Assembly: GCA_002452815.1 (NCBI GenBank)
Contig: DKFM01000012.1
Location: forward strand, 1 to 64,000
Direction: 5' to 3'
Source: Rhodobacteraceae bacterium UBA6796
Lineage (GTDB): Bacteria > Pseudomonadota > Alphaproteobacteria > Rhodobacterales > Rhodobacteraceae
DNA: 64,000 bases
The position numbers and the translations under genes are program-made. This document shows positions 1 through 9,500 of this stretch, piece by piece. Every line of letters starts with the position of its first letter. Position 1 is the first letter of the stretch. The notes below the pieces were generated by a model. It was not told the origin of the DNA and ran no database searches. It saw nothing but the letters and a program-made list of their open reading frames with translations.

Positions 1-158
1 CGGCTTCACAGCGCTCGGAATACCCGTCACTGAAGCTGTGGGATGAGTCTGTCCGGGGAAAGGCGAAACTCGACCTTCAGCTGATTTGGGCAACAGAGTC
101 GTTATTATGGGTAAGCCCATAGTGGCGCAGCACGTGAACATTAAAACTGGCGGATTTA

Positions 159-225
159 CTGTTCACTTTGGGTCTGTTTCGAGATAATGAACACATCACG
201 TCACAGGCACACCCAAAATGAACAG
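159..225. promoter_or_regulatory. Putative res/operator site of the resolvase: inverted repeat over its start codon
   Basis: CTGTTCACTTTGGGT at 159-173 faces ACCCAAAATGAACAG at 211-225, a 15-bp inverted repeat with one mismatch. A further TGAACA half-site lies at 188-193. The right arm covers the resolvase start codon at 218. Serine resolvases normally bind several inverted subsites directly upstream of their own gene and repress themselves there, so this is probably the res site and operator. The assignment rests on position and symmetry only; the crossover dinucleotide was not identified. Confidence 0.55.
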
Positions 226-811
226 ATCGAGCCCCAAAATCGGCTATGCCCGAACATCGACCGTCGATCAGAACCTCGATGCTCAAATCGAGGCTCTGAC
301 AGCTGCCGGGTGTGGGATGGTACGGCAGGAACAGCGCAGTGGGGCCACGCTTGAGGGCCGCCCCGAGTTGAAGACGATCCTCGACTTCATCCATCCAGGC
401 GAAACCCTGGTGGTGACGCGGATCGACCGGCTTGCCCGCTCGATGCAGGATCTTCAGACCATCGTTGCGCTGTTAAAAGAAAAGGGCGCGCATCTAGCGG
501 CCACCGAGCAGCCCGTGGATACCTCCACGGCGACGGGCAAAGCGTTCGTCGACATGCTTGGCGTTTTTGCGGAGTTTGAAACCAATCTCCGCCGCGAGCG
601 GCAGGCAGAAGGGATCAAGGCCGCTAAACGGAAAGGTGTCTATCGCGGTCGCCCGCCCAAGATCGATATGGCCACCATTCAGGCCAAGCTTGGTGCAGGC
701 CTCTCGCCCTCGGAAATTGCCCGCGATATGGGGGTCTCGCGCGGTACTGTCTATAAGGCAAAGGCTCAAATGCCGACGGGCAACGGGATCATAGAGGAGC
801 CGACTGTATGA
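218..811 (+). CDS. Serine recombinase, resolvase/invertase family
   Basis: Small serine recombinase of 197 aa, the usual length for Tn3/Hin-type resolvases. The N-terminal catalytic domain starts with IGYARTSTVDQNLDAQ, which holds the nucleophilic serine near residue 14, followed by VVTRIDRLARS (about 65-75) and the FAEFETNLRRERQ stretch leading into the long E helix. The C-terminus (about 160-185) is a helix-turn-helix, LSPSEIARDMGVSRGTVYK. Its job is site-specific cleavage and rejoining at res-like sites, either resolving cointegrates or plasmid dimers or inverting DNA. The inverted repeat over its start codon is the likely target. Its last 4 bp overlap the next gene, so the two are probably co-transcribed. 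No transposase lies beside it in the window, so which element it serves is unknown. Confidence 0.93.
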   Translation: MNRSSPKIGYARTSTVDQNLDAQIEALTAAGCGMVRQEQRSGATLEGRPELKTILDFIHPGETLVVTRIDRLARSMQDLQTIVALLKEKGAHLAATEQPVDTSTATGKAFVDMLGVFAEFETNLRRERQAEGIKAAKRKGVYRGRPPKIDMATIQAKLGAGLSPSEIARDMGVSRGTVYKAKAQMPTGNGIIEEPTV

Positions 812-1287
812 AAAAGTCCCCACGCAAGCGACAGCCGTCTGTGCCCAAGGCACCTGCGCAAACACGGGCCAAGGTGCCACCACCACGTAACCTGACCCCA
901 GAGATCTGCGACCGGCTGCGCCGGGACATGATGAAGGCCTGCCTCACCGTGGCAGAGACGCACGGATTGACAGTCGAAGGGGGCGATCTCGCGGATATCG
1001 ACCTGCGCCACAGTTTTGAGATCAGCTTCCGCATCGGTATCCCGCAGGAGGACGGCGCGATTTATTCCCCGGACAAGGCCATGTTCGAGGTTCTCGCACC
1101 TCATTTTGGGCTAGAGCCGTCAGACTACGGCCGCACCTTCCGATCGAAGGATGAACTCTTCCGCATCGTCGCCATCAATCCCAACAGGCCGAAGTATCCC
1201 GTCAGTGCTGAGCGTCTCTCGGACGGGCGGGGCTTCAAGTTCCCTGCGGACAACGTCGCCATGTACCTGCAGCGGTCAGGCGCATAG
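808..1287 (+). CDS. Hypothetical protein translationally coupled to the resolvase
   Basis: 159-aa protein that I do not recognise. The start codon overlaps the resolvase stop (ATGA), which supports the start and suggests co-expression. The first 30 residues are rich in Lys, Arg, Pro and Ala (KKSPRKRQPSVPKAPAQ), typical of a disordered or nucleic-acid-contacting tail. The rest is a mixed alpha/beta globular sequence with no membrane segment, no cysteine cluster and no enzyme motif that I can name. Co-occurrence with the recombinase suggests an accessory role in recombination or plasmid maintenance, but that is inference from position only. Confidence 0.6.
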   Translation: MKKSPRKRQPSVPKAPAQTRAKVPPPRNLTPEICDRLRRDMMKACLTVAETHGLTVEGGDLADIDLRHSFEISFRIGIPQEDGAIYSPDKAMFEVLAPHFGLEPSDYGRTFRSKDELFRIVAINPNRPKYPVSAERLSDGRGFKFPADNVAMYLQRSGA

Positions 1288-1387
1288 CTTGTACCCCTTT
1301 TGTCCCATCAAACGATCAAATATGCACGCTCGGGCCTGCTACGCCTGACACAGGGGGCCACCTTCACGGCCACCAAACGGGCGCACC

Positions 1388-1792
1388 ATGCTCATCGCCA
1401 TAACGAAGGCGACCACAGGGCTCAAATTTAAGGGATGTAGGGGGCGTCAGGGCCTTGTGATGCGATCCTGCCCCCTACCGGAATCTACCCCTATATGGGC
1501 GCATCTGCGCGCCCGGCAAGAGGATGAAAAGCTGCGCCACCGCGCTCCCGGCATGATGTCATGTCGCACATCCTGCCTTGGGCCCTGCGCTCTTGGTCCG
1601 GTCATGCAGATCTGGCCCGAGGGCACTTATTACGGGGGGATGACCCAAGACCAGCTTGATCGGGTCATCGACGATCATGTCATTGGCGGATCGCCTGTGG
1701 CCGAGCTGGCCTATACGCCCGGCGGGCCGAAACAGAGGTTGCGCGACACCGCCCAAGATGTCTTTATCCCGGTGCGAGATAAAGACGCATGA
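1388..1792 (+). pseudogene. 5'-truncated [2Fe-2S] thioredoxin-like ferredoxin remnant
   Basis: The frame is open for 134 codons, but only the part from about residue 58 looks like a protein family. CLGPC at 63-67, then PVMQIWPEGTYYGGMTQ and a DQLDRVIDDHV helix, are the second half of the thioredoxin-like [2Fe-2S] ferredoxin fold, where the last two cluster cysteines are spaced C-x3-C and a YPEG/WPEG turn follows. The first half, which should carry the first two cluster cysteines, is missing; residues 1-57 do not resemble the family. It is therefore probably a gene end left after a rearrangement next to the resolvase. Such ferredoxins often accompany cobalamin clusters, in line with bluB 245 bp downstream. 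A short functional product starting at a Met near 1553 is possible but unlikely. Confidence 0.5.
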
Positions 1793-2036
1793 TCCCCATC
1801 GGCCCACGGTTGGGGTGGCGCTGACCAAACGCGGGTTGCGGTCGTTCGTGCCTCGCCCCACGATCCTGACTGTACCGAGCGAAACGCCAAGATTCACCTT
1901 AGCGGATTGCCCTTTCAAGATCATTCAGGATCAGCACCGACCAGCGCCTGTCCCGATTGCGGCCCCCGAAGTTTCTTCGCCTACTTGACGGGTTGGCACG
2001 CCTCGCGCAGGTAGACCGCGTGATGGAGGCTGCCTG

Positions 2037-2660
2037 ATGCATATGACTCAACACCACCGTAACACCCTGCGCGCATTGCTTGCATGGCGGCGCGACGTGC
2101 GCCATTTCCTTTCGGACCCCGTAACGGACGCGGAACTGGACATGTTACGCGCGGCAATGGACAGCGCGCCCTCGGTCGGGAATGCCCGGCCATGGCGAGT
2201 TCTGCGCGTTGTCGATCCCGGCCTGCGGGCGCGTGTCCGGGCGGATTTCGCACGCGAAAATGCCCGCGCGGCAGAGGGGTATTCCGAAACGCAGCGCGCC
2301 GATTATCTGGCGCTGAAGCTCGCCGGGCTGGACGAAGCGCCAGAGCATCTGGCCGTTTTCACTGACACCGCACCCAGCGAGGGCGCGGGGCTTGGTCGGC
2401 AGACCATGCCGCAGACGCTGGAGCAATCGACAGCTATGGCGATCCATGCGCTGTGGCTTATGGCGCGGGCCTGCAATATCGGCGTTGGGATGGTGTCGAT
2501 CATTGACCCGGAAAGAATAGCGCGGCTGTTTGATGCGCCGCCAAGCTGGCGCTTCACGGCCTATCTGTGCATCGGTCGCGCCGCGTTTGACGACGATACG
2601 CCGTTGCTGCACCGGACTGGATGGCAGGAAAACACCGCCACGCGCTGGGAGCAGCGCTGA
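2037..2660 (+). CDS. bluB: 5,6-dimethylbenzimidazole synthase BluB
   Basis: 207-aa flavin-destructase of the nitroreductase fold. It fragments reduced FMN with O2 to make 5,6-dimethylbenzimidazole, the lower ligand of cobalamin. Seen in the sequence: the N-terminal RRDVRHFLSDPVTDAEL motif (about 17-33), the FMN-phosphate-binding arginines, SAPSVGNARPWR (about 43-54), characteristic of BluB rather than ordinary nitroreductases, and a C-terminal WRFTAYLCIGRA strand. Length is typical. It runs convergently with cobQ, with only 3 bp between the two stop codons. No riboswitch is visible in the 244 bp upstream. It is the only lower-ligand gene in the window. Confidence 0.93.
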   Translation: MHMTQHHRNTLRALLAWRRDVRHFLSDPVTDAELDMLRAAMDSAPSVGNARPWRVLRVVDPGLRARVRADFARENARAAEGYSETQRADYLALKLAGLDEAPEHLAVFTDTAPSEGAGLGRQTMPQTLEQSTAMAIHALWLMARACNIGVGMVSIIDPERIARLFDAPPSWRFTAYLCIGRAAFDDDTPLLHRTGWQENTATRWEQR

Positions 2661-2663
2661 GGG

Positions 2664-4112
2664 TCAGCGTGCCACTGCCAGCAGCCCGCCCACATCCAGA
2701 TGGGTTTCAAGATGCGCGGCCAGCGCGTCGAGCGTGGCATCGACGGACGCCGCGTAGCCCATCTGGGACGTGGTCGCGCCAAGCTTGGCCAGCCAGGCCG
2801 TGCGAAAGGCGTCATCGGCAAACATGCCGTGCAGGTAGCTGCCGGTCACGCGCCCGTCTTGCGAGATGGCGCCCTCTGGCTGCCCGTCGATCCGGGCAAA
2901 GGGGCGGGCCCGGTCGGGGCCGTCGGACTGGCCGATATGAATTTCATAGCCATGCAGCTTCTGGCCCGTGGCGACATGCAGCGCCTGCACTTCGCGCAGG
3001 CTTTTGTCGCCGCCCATCCGGGTGCGGATATCCAGCAGGCCCAGCCCCGCCGTAGTCCCCGCCGGGCCCTCCAGACCGTCAGGGTCCGCGACCTCTTGCC
3101 CCAGCATCTGGTAGCCGCCGCAAATGCCCAGCACCGCGCCGCCGCGCCGATGATGGGCCAGAATGTCGATATCCCAGCCTTGCGCGCGCAAAAAGGCCAG
3201 ATCGCCGCGCGTGGATTTCGAGCCGGGCAGGATGACCAGATCAGCATCCGCCGGGATGGGCTGGCCGGGCGGCAGCATGGTCACGCGCAGCCCCGGTTCC
3301 TGCATCAGCGGGTCAAGGTCGTCGAAATTGGCAATCCGGCTCAGGCGCAGGCAGACGATGTGGTAGCCGTGGCGGCGCTGTGGCGTGCCGATATCCTGCG
3401 CGTCCTCGGCCGGCAATTTCCACGCATCGGCGAACCATGGGGCGACGCCGAAACCCGGCCAGCCGGTCTGCGCTTCGATCATCCTGTAGCCATCATCGAA
3501 CAAGCTGGGATCGCCCCGGAACTTGTTGATGACAAAGCCTTTGATCCGGTCGCGGTCCGGCGCGGGCAGCACGGCTTGCGTGCCGACGATCTGCGCAATG
3601 ACCCCGCCGCGGTCGATATCGCCGCACAGAATGACCGGCACATCGGCGGCGGTGGCAAAGCCCATATTGGCAATATCGCCCCGACGCAGGTTGATCTCGG
3701 CGGGGCTGCCCGCGCCTTCGACGATCACAAGGTCATGCGCCGCGCGCAGCCGCGCGAAACTGTCCAGCACCGCGCTCAGCAATTGCGGCTTCAGTTGCGC
3801 GTAATCGCGCGCGCGCGCCGTGGTCAGCCATTTGCCCTGCACGATCACCTGCGCGCCAGTGTCGGTTTGCGGCTTCAGCAGCACCGGGTTCATGTCGGAA
3901 TGCGGCGCCAGCCCGCAGGCGCGGGCCTGAAGCGCCTGCGCCCGGCCAATTTCATGGCCATTCTGCGCAATAGCCGCGTTGTTGGACATGTTTTGCGGCT
4001 TGAACGGGGCCACCGACAGCCCGCGCGCCCGCGCCGCACGGCACAGACCCGCCACCAGCATCGATTTGCCCACATTCGAGCCGGTGCCCTGGATCATCAC
4101 CGCGCGCCCCAT
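2664..4112 (-). CDS. cobQ: Cobyric acid synthase CobQ
   Basis: 482-aa glutamine-dependent amidotransferase that amidates side chains b, d, e and g of adenosylcobyrinic acid a,c-diamide to give adenosylcobyric acid. The N-terminal synthetase domain has the P-loop GTGSNVGKS (about 9-17), [10 protein letters not shown] (about 37-46) and [12 protein letters not shown] (about 131-142). The C-terminal class-I glutaminase domain carries the nucleophile in [12 protein letters not shown] (Cys331) and ends with a conserved [12 protein letters not shown] segment holding the catalytic His. Length fits the family. It follows cobO by 3 bp on the same strand, so cobO-cobQ form a two-gene leftward operon. 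Confidence 0.96.
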   Translation of the reverse strand: MGRAVMIQGTGSNVGKSMLVAGLCRAARARGLSVAPFKPQNMSNNAAIAQNGHEIGRAQALQARACGLAPHSDMNPVLLKPQTDTGAQVIVQGKWLTTARARDYAQLKPQLLSAVLDSFARLRAAHDLVIVEGAGSPAEINLRRGDIANMGFATAADVPVILCGDIDRGGVIAQIVGTQAVLPAPDRDRIKGFVINKFRGDPSLFDDGYRMIEAQTGWPGFGVAPWFADAWKLPAEDAQDIGTPQRRHGYHIVCLRLSRIANFDDLDPLMQEPGLRVTMLPPGQPIPADADLVILPGSKSTRGDLAFLRAQGWDIDILAHHRRGGAVLGICGGYQMLGQEVADPDGLEGPAGTTAGLGLLDIRTRMGGDKSLREVQALHVATGQKLHGYEIHIGQSDGPDRARPFARIDGQPEGAISQDGRVTGSYLHGMFADDAFRTAWLAKLGATTSQMGYAASVDATLDALAAHLETHLDVGGLLAVAR

Positions 4113-4115
4113 GGC

Positions 4116-4727
4116 CTAGAACTCGACCCCTTTCTGCGCCACGACCCCGTCGCGGAACGGGTGCTTGACCAAGGTCATCTCGGTGACAAGATCGGCGGCC
4201 TCGATCAGCTCTGGCTTGGCGTTGCGCCCGGTCAGGCAGACATGCGTCATCTGCGGTTTGTCATGCAGCAGGAAATTCACCACCTCGTCGATATCCAGAT
4301 AATCGTAGCGCAGGGCGATGTTGATCTCGTCCAGCAGCACGAATTGGATCTCCGGGTCAAGGATTTGCTCTTTCGCGATCTTCCAGCCATTTTGCGCCGC
4401 GGCAATGTCGCGCGCGCGATCCTGCGTTTCCCAGGTAAATCCCTCGCCAGAGACGAAAAAACGGCATTCATCGGCGAAACGCTCGCGCAGGAAGGTTTTC
4501 TCGCCGGTCTGCCAGTTGCCCTTGATGAATTGCACAACCGCGCAGGGCATCTGATGCGCAATGCAGCGCATGACCATCCCGAACCCGGAGGACGACTTGC
4601 CCTTGCCGCTGCCGGTATGCACCATGATAAGACCCTTCTTCTCGGTCTTGGTCTGCATCATCTTGTCACGCGCGGCCTTTATCTTGCGCATCTTTTCATT
4701 GTGACGCTGGTTTTCATCGTCGGACAT
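4116..4727 (-). CDS. cobO: Cob(I)yrinic acid a,c-diamide adenosyltransferase CobO
   Basis: 203-aa ATP:corrinoid adenosyltransferase (CobA/CobO/BtuR family) that attaches the upper 5'-deoxyadenosyl ligand to reduced corrinoid. The P-loop is VHTGSGKGKSSSGFGM near residue 37-52, and the conserved FLLHDKPQMTHVCLTGRNA stretch is present in the C-terminal third. I start at MSDDENQRHNEKM (4727) rather than at the in-frame ATG at 4748, because CobO proteins begin with this charged Asp/Glu/Asn/Lys-rich helix. First gene of the leftward cobO-cobQ unit. It is transcribed divergently from the riboswitch-controlled DUF1636-cobW operon. Confidence 0.95.
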   Translation of the reverse strand: MSDDENQRHNEKMRKIKAARDKMMQTKTEKKGLIMVHTGSGKGKSSSGFGMVMRCIAHQMPCAVVQFIKGNWQTGEKTFLRERFADECRFFVSGEGFTWETQDRARDIAAAQNGWKIAKEQILDPEIQFVLLDEINIALRYDYLDIDEVVNFLLHDKPQMTHVCLTGRNAKPELIEAADLVTEMTLVKHPFRDGVVAQKGVEF

Positions 4728-4741
4728 GGGCAACCTCTTTC

Positions 4742-4770
4742 TTGACAAGTCGTGGCGATTGGGCGCTACT
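4742..4770 (+). promoter_or_regulatory. Sigma-70-type promoter of the first cobalamin riboswitch
   Basis: TTGACA at 4742-4747 is a perfect -35 box. A 17-bp spacer leads to GCTACT at 4765-4770 as a weaker -10 box. Transcription would start around 4777, just where the riboswitch aptamer begins. The fit of spacing and position is good; no experimental evidence. Confidence 0.6.
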
Positions 4771-4778
4771 GGAAGTGT

Positions 4779-4955
4779 GTTGGTGCCTGTTTACACAGGT
4801 GAAAAGGGAATGTGCAGCCGCAAAACGCGCGGTCAAGCGCAGCCGCCCCCGCGACCGTGACCGGAGAGGGTTGCTCAAAGCCACTGGCAATAGCCGGGAA
4901 GGATGAGCCGCCACTGGGCCAAGGCCCATGATCCGCAAGCCGGGAGACCTGCCAA
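4779..4955 (+). ncRNA. Cobalamin riboswitch upstream of DUF1636-cobW-cobN
   Basis: The region shows the conserved blocks of the AdoCbl riboswitch in order: GGTGCC (4782-4787) near the 5' end, ACAGGTGAAAAGGGAA (about 4795-4810), the CCCCGCGACCGTGACCGG-like core, GCCACTGG followed by GGGAAGG, a second GCCACTGGGCC stem, and the B12 box AAGCCGGGAGACCTGCC at 4937-4953. It lies in the 5' leader of the DUF1636 gene, 110 bp before its start. When cobalamin is plentiful the aptamer is expected to shut down expression of the cobalt-handling and cobaltochelatase genes downstream. Confidence 0.93.
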
Positions 4956-5062
4956 CACGCGCCGTAAGAAACCGGACGGGGTGTTCCGGTGTCGGGATGA
5001 TGCCGCGTGATGCGGCTGGTTCCGTCATTTGACCCGCGTCTCATCGTGATGGGACAAACAAG

Positions 5063-5461
5063 ATGACCGCCAAAGGCCCGCCAAGGACCGAGCTTCTGGT
5101 TTGCGTAAAATGTCGGCGCGGGCGGGACATTCCCGCCGATGACCGCCGCCCCGGACAAGCGCTTTACGACCGGCTGGTTGCGCTGGATGGGACCGACGAC
5201 CTGCGCATTACTCCGGTCGAATGCTTGCAGAACTGTGACCATGGTTGCGCCGTCGCGCTGCGCGGCGGCGATGCGAAATGGACCTATGTGTTCGCGAATG
5301 TCGATGAAATGGCGCATCCGCAGATGATCCTCGACGGGGCGGCGCAATATCATCACAGCGCCGATGGCGTTATCCCGTGGCGCGACCGTCCCGAACATTT
5401 CAAACGCAACTGCGTTGCCCGTCTTCCCCCCATAACCTTGCCCCCGGAGGCCCAGACATGA
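5063..5461 (+). CDS. DUF1636 metal-binding (ferredoxin-like) protein of the cobalamin cluster
   Basis: 132-aa DUF1636 protein. The four cysteines sit in the thioredoxin-like [2Fe-2S]-type pattern, CVKC near the N-terminus (LLVCVKCRRG) and CLQNCDHGC in the middle (VECLQNCDHGCAVAL). A WTYVF strand and the typical HPQMILDGA helix follow. The family is found almost only next to cobW and other B12 genes, so it probably handles cobalt or electrons for corrin synthesis; its exact reaction is not established. First gene behind the riboswitch, and its stop overlaps the cobW start (ATGA). Confidence 0.85.
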   Translation: MTAKGPPRTELLVCVKCRRGRDIPADDRRPGQALYDRLVALDGTDDLRITPVECLQNCDHGCAVALRGGDAKWTYVFANVDEMAHPQMILDGAAQYHHSADGVIPWRDRPEHFKRNCVARLPPITLPPEAQT

Positions 5462-6510
5462 CCACCCTCGCAAAACTTCCCGTCACGGTAATCACCGGCT
5501 TTCTCGGTTCGGGCAAGACCACGCTGATCTCGCAATTGATGCAGAATCCCGGCGGGCGCAGGCTGGCCGTGGTCGTCAACGAATTTGGCGATATGGGTGT
5601 TGATGGCGATATTCTGAAAAGCTGCGCGATCCCGAATTGCCCGGCGGAGAACATCGTGGAACTGGCCAATGGCTGCATCTGCTGCACCGTGGCGGATGAT
5701 TTCATTCCGACAATCGAAGCGCTGATGGCAATGGACCCGCGCCCCGATTACATTGTGATCGAAACCTCGGGTCTTGCGCTGCCAAAGCCCCTGTTGAAAG
5801 CTTTTGACTGGCCCGATATCCGCTCGAAAATCACCGTCGATGGCGTGATCGCGCTGGCCGATGCCGAAGCGGTTGCCGCAGGCCGTTTCGCCCCCAATGT
5901 CGCGGCGGTGGACGCACAGCGCGCCGCCGATGACAGCGTCGACCACGACACCCCGCTGTCAGAGGTGTTCGAGGACCAGATGTCCTGCGCCGATATCATC
6001 TTGCTGACCAAGCCCGATCTGGCCGGTCCCGACGGCGTGGCCCGCGCCCGCGCGCATATCGCCGCCCATGCCCCCCGTGCGATACCGGTGGTCGAGGTGG
6101 CCGAAGGCGTGGTCGATCCGCGCATCATCCTTGGTCTGGAAGCGGCCGCCGAAAATGACCTCGATGCCCGCCCCTCGCATCATGACGGGCATGATGACCA
6201 CGAACATGACGATTTCGCCTCTATCGTGGTGGATATCCCGGAACTGGCCGACCCGGCCGATCTGGTCGCGGCCATTGAAGGGCTGGCGCAGGACCATAAT
6301 ATCCTGCGCATAAAGGGCTATGCCAGCGTGGCGGGCAAGCCGATGCGCCTGCTGGTGCAGGCGGTGGGCGCGCGGGTGCGCCACCAATATGACCGCCCCT
6401 GGTCCCCGTCCGAGCCGCGCGCGGGCCGTCTGGTGGTGATTGCCGAGCATCACGATATCGACGCAGAGGCCATCCGGGCGCGCCTTGCCCCATCCACGCA
6501 ACACGCCTAG
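5458..6510 (+). CDS. cobW: CobW, G3E GTPase for cobalt delivery
   Basis: 350-aa G3E-family GTPase implicated in supplying Co(II) to the aerobic cobaltochelatase. Motifs: Walker A GFLGSGKTTLI (about 14-24), the metal-binding NGCICCTV loop (about 70-77), ETSGLALPKP (Walker B region) and TKPDL for base recognition. A histidine/aspartate-rich stretch, HHDGHDDHEHDD, occurs around residue 240, as in many metal-delivering COG0523 proteins. The start at 5458 is chosen because MTTLAKLPVTVITGF is the family N-terminus and its ATG overlaps the upstream stop codon. It lies 18 bp before cobN, which fits cobalt hand-over to the chelatase. Confidence 0.95.
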   Translation: MTTLAKLPVTVITGFLGSGKTTLISQLMQNPGGRRLAVVVNEFGDMGVDGDILKSCAIPNCPAENIVELANGCICCTVADDFIPTIEALMAMDPRPDYIVIETSGLALPKPLLKAFDWPDIRSKITVDGVIALADAEAVAAGRFAPNVAAVDAQRAADDSVDHDTPLSEVFEDQMSCADIILLTKPDLAGPDGVARARAHIAAHAPRAIPVVEVAEGVVDPRIILGLEAAAENDLDARPSHHDGHDDHEHDDFASIVVDIPELADPADLVAAIEGLAQDHNILRIKGYASVAGKPMRLLVQAVGARVRHQYDRPWSPSEPRAGRLVVIAEHHDIDAEAIRARLAPSTQHA

Positions 6511-6528
6511 CACACCGGTCCCGCCGTC

Positions 6529-9500
6529 ATGCATGTCGTGTTCCGCGAAAGCCACGGTCTGGAAGAGACAGACACCCCGACCGACCTGCGCCAGGACCGG
6601 GCCGATCTTGTGGTGCTGTCCTTTTCCGACAGCGACCTTGGGGCCTTCGCCGAAGGCTGGCGGCGCGGCGGCGGGCGGACCGGCAAGCTGCCCAGTCTGC
6701 GGCTTGCCAACCTGACGGCGCTGCGGCATCCGCTGTCGGTGGACACCTATGTGGAAAACACCTTGTCGGCGGCTAAGGGCATTCTGATCCGCCTGATCGG
6801 CGGCATTCCCTATTGGGACTACGGCATACAGCAGGTCGTGTCGCTGGCCCGGCGCAAGGGGATTGCCGTCGCGGTCCTGCCCGCGGATGGGCGCGTCGAT
6901 CCGCGGCTTGATGCGGTCTCGACCCTGCCCATCTCGACCTTGCGGCGGCTGGCGCAGTATTGCGACACCGGGGGGGCAGTCGCGGCACAGGCGGCGCTGG
7001 CGCAAATGGCACTGGCCGCCGGGTTCTACGCCGCCCCGGTGCGCGGGGCCAAGACGATCCCCGCTGTCGGGGTCTGGACACCGGAACATGGCGTGTGTTG
7101 TCCCCTGATCGACATGCCGAGTGATGCGCCCGACAACGGAACCAGCGCAGCACATCGGGTTCTTCTGGTCTTTTACCGCTCTTACTTGGTCGCGGCCGAT
7201 CTTGCGCCGATCCATGCGCTGGTGGATGCCCTGCGCGCACAAGGCTGCCATGTGCGCGCGGTCTTCGCCCCGTCGCTGAAAGCGCCCGACGTCGCGGGCT
7301 GGCTGGCGCGCCATGTACGCGGCTATGCGCCACATGCGATCGTCAACGCGACCGCGTTCAGCGGCAAGGGCGCGGATGGCACCTCTCCGCTTGATGCGGG
7401 GGAAGTGCCGGTATTTCAGGTCGCTCTCTCTACCGCGACCCGTGCGGCGTGGGAGGGTTCCGAACGCGGCCTCTCGCCCGCTGATCTGGCCATGCATGTG
7501 GTGTTGCCAGAGGTGGATGGCCGGCTGATGGCGGGCGTCGTGTCGTTCAAGGAACCAGAGCCGCGCGATTCCGATCTGCAATTCTCGCGCTTTGTGCACA
7601 GCGCCGATGCCGAGCGCATTGCTGCCGTGGCCGCCCGTCTGCGCGGCTGGCTGGACCTTGCCGCGCGCCCGGTCGCCGCGCGCCGTGTGGCGCTTGTGCT
7701 GTCCACCTATCCCGGCAAGAACTGGAATATGGGCCATGCCGTGGGGCTTGATGCCCCGGCCTCGGCCCGCGCGATCCTGAGTGATCTTGCTGGTGCGGGA
7801 TACGCTGTGCCCGCTGACATCCCCGATCTGGAAACCCGGCTTCTGGCGCGCAGCATGTCCCTGCCGCTTGCGGATTACCGCCGCCAGCTGGCTGTCCTGC
7901 CCGAAGCGCTGCAACGCGACCTGCACAAAGCCTGGGGCGCGCCAGAGGAGGACGCGGCGGTGCGCGGCGATGCGTTTCATATCGCGGCACTTGAGTGCGG
8001 CACTGCGCTGATCGCGCTGCAACCCGAACGCGGCACACCTGCACAGCGCGATGACGAGTATCACGACCTGTCGCGCATTCCGCGCCATGCCTATGTGGCG
8101 TTTTATCTGTGGCTGCAAAACCGGGTCGATGCGCTGGTGCATATCGGCGCGCATGGCACGCTGGAATGGCTGCCGGGCAAATCCGTGGCCCTGTCGGGCA
8201 CTTGCTGGCCCGAGGTGCTGACCGGGGCGCTGCCCGTCATCTATCCGTTCATCGTCAACGATCCGGGAGAGGCCGCGCAGGCCAAGCGCCGCATTGGTGC
8301 GGTGACGCTGGGCCATGTGCCGCCGGCGCTGCGCGCGTCCAGCACCCCCGACCGGCTGGCGCGGCTGGAGGCGCTTCTGGACGAGTTTTCCAATGCCGAT
8401 GGGCTGGACCCAAAGCGCCGCGCGCGGCTGCAAGCCGATATCCGGGCCGAAGCGCAGGCGCTTGGGGTCGAGGATGATCTGGGCCTTGCGCGCGCCAGCT
8501 CGACCGCAGAGGCGATCACCCGGATCGACCGGTTCGTCTGCGATATCAAGGAAAGCCAGTTCGGCGACGGGCTGCATATCTGGGGCCGCGCGCCGCAGGA
8601 GGCGGGCGCGTTCGACGCCGCTCCCTCTGCACGGGCCGAAGCCGCAGCGCTGCTGGCCGCGCTGGATGGGCGACGGATCGCTGCGGGCCCTGCGGGGTCG
8701 CCCTATCGGGGCCGGCAGGATGTGCTGCCCACGGGGCGCAACCTGTTTACCACCGACCCGCGCGCCGTGCCCACCCGCGCCGCTTATGCCCAGGGCGTGA
8801 AACTGGCCGAGGAACTGGTGCGGCGGCATTTGCAGGAACATGGCGACTGGCCGCGCGGGCTGATCGTGGATCTGTGGGGATCGGCCACCATGCGCACAGC
8901 GGGCGAGGAATTTGCCATGGCGCTGCACCTGCTGGGTGTGCGACCGGTCTGGGATACGGGGTCAGAGCGCGTCTCGGGGCTGGAAGTGATCCCGATTGCG
9001 GAACTTGACCGCCCCCGGCTGGACGTGACGTTGCGGGTCTCGGGCCTGTTCCGCGATGTGTTTCCAACGCTCTCGACCCTGTTCGCGCAGGCCACGCGGG
9101 TTCTGGCCGCGCGCGACGAATCGCCCGACTGGAACCCTTATGCCCATACCGCTCCCGCCGCGCGGGTCTATGGCCCGGCGCCCGGCAGCTTCGGGTTGGG
9201 CATGGGGGCCGCACTTGGCAGCTTCACGCCAGAGGCGCGCCGCGCCGCCGGTCAGGCCTGGCTCGACGCTTCGGCCTGGGCGCTGGACGGCGACAGCGCG
9301 CAGCAGGACATGGACGGGCTGAAGGCGCGCGTGGCGCAGGCCGACAGTTTTGTGCATGCGCAGGATCTGCCCGAAACCGATCTGCTTCTGGCCTCGGATT
9401 ATGTCGCGCATGAGGCAGGCTTCGCCGCCGCCCAAGCCATCACCGGGGGGCGCGCGACGCTCTACCATCTGGACGCCACCAACCCGGACGCGCCGCGTGC

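Noticed and set aside
2700-4745. 681-codon open frame on the plus strand across cobQ and cobO
   Set aside because: Antisense shadow of two well-recognised genes in very GC-rich DNA; no family feature.
5959-8928. 989-codon open frame on the minus strand opposite cobW and cobN
   Set aside because: Shadow frame; the composition is Arg/Gly/His/Gln-rich and the plus-strand genes are certain.
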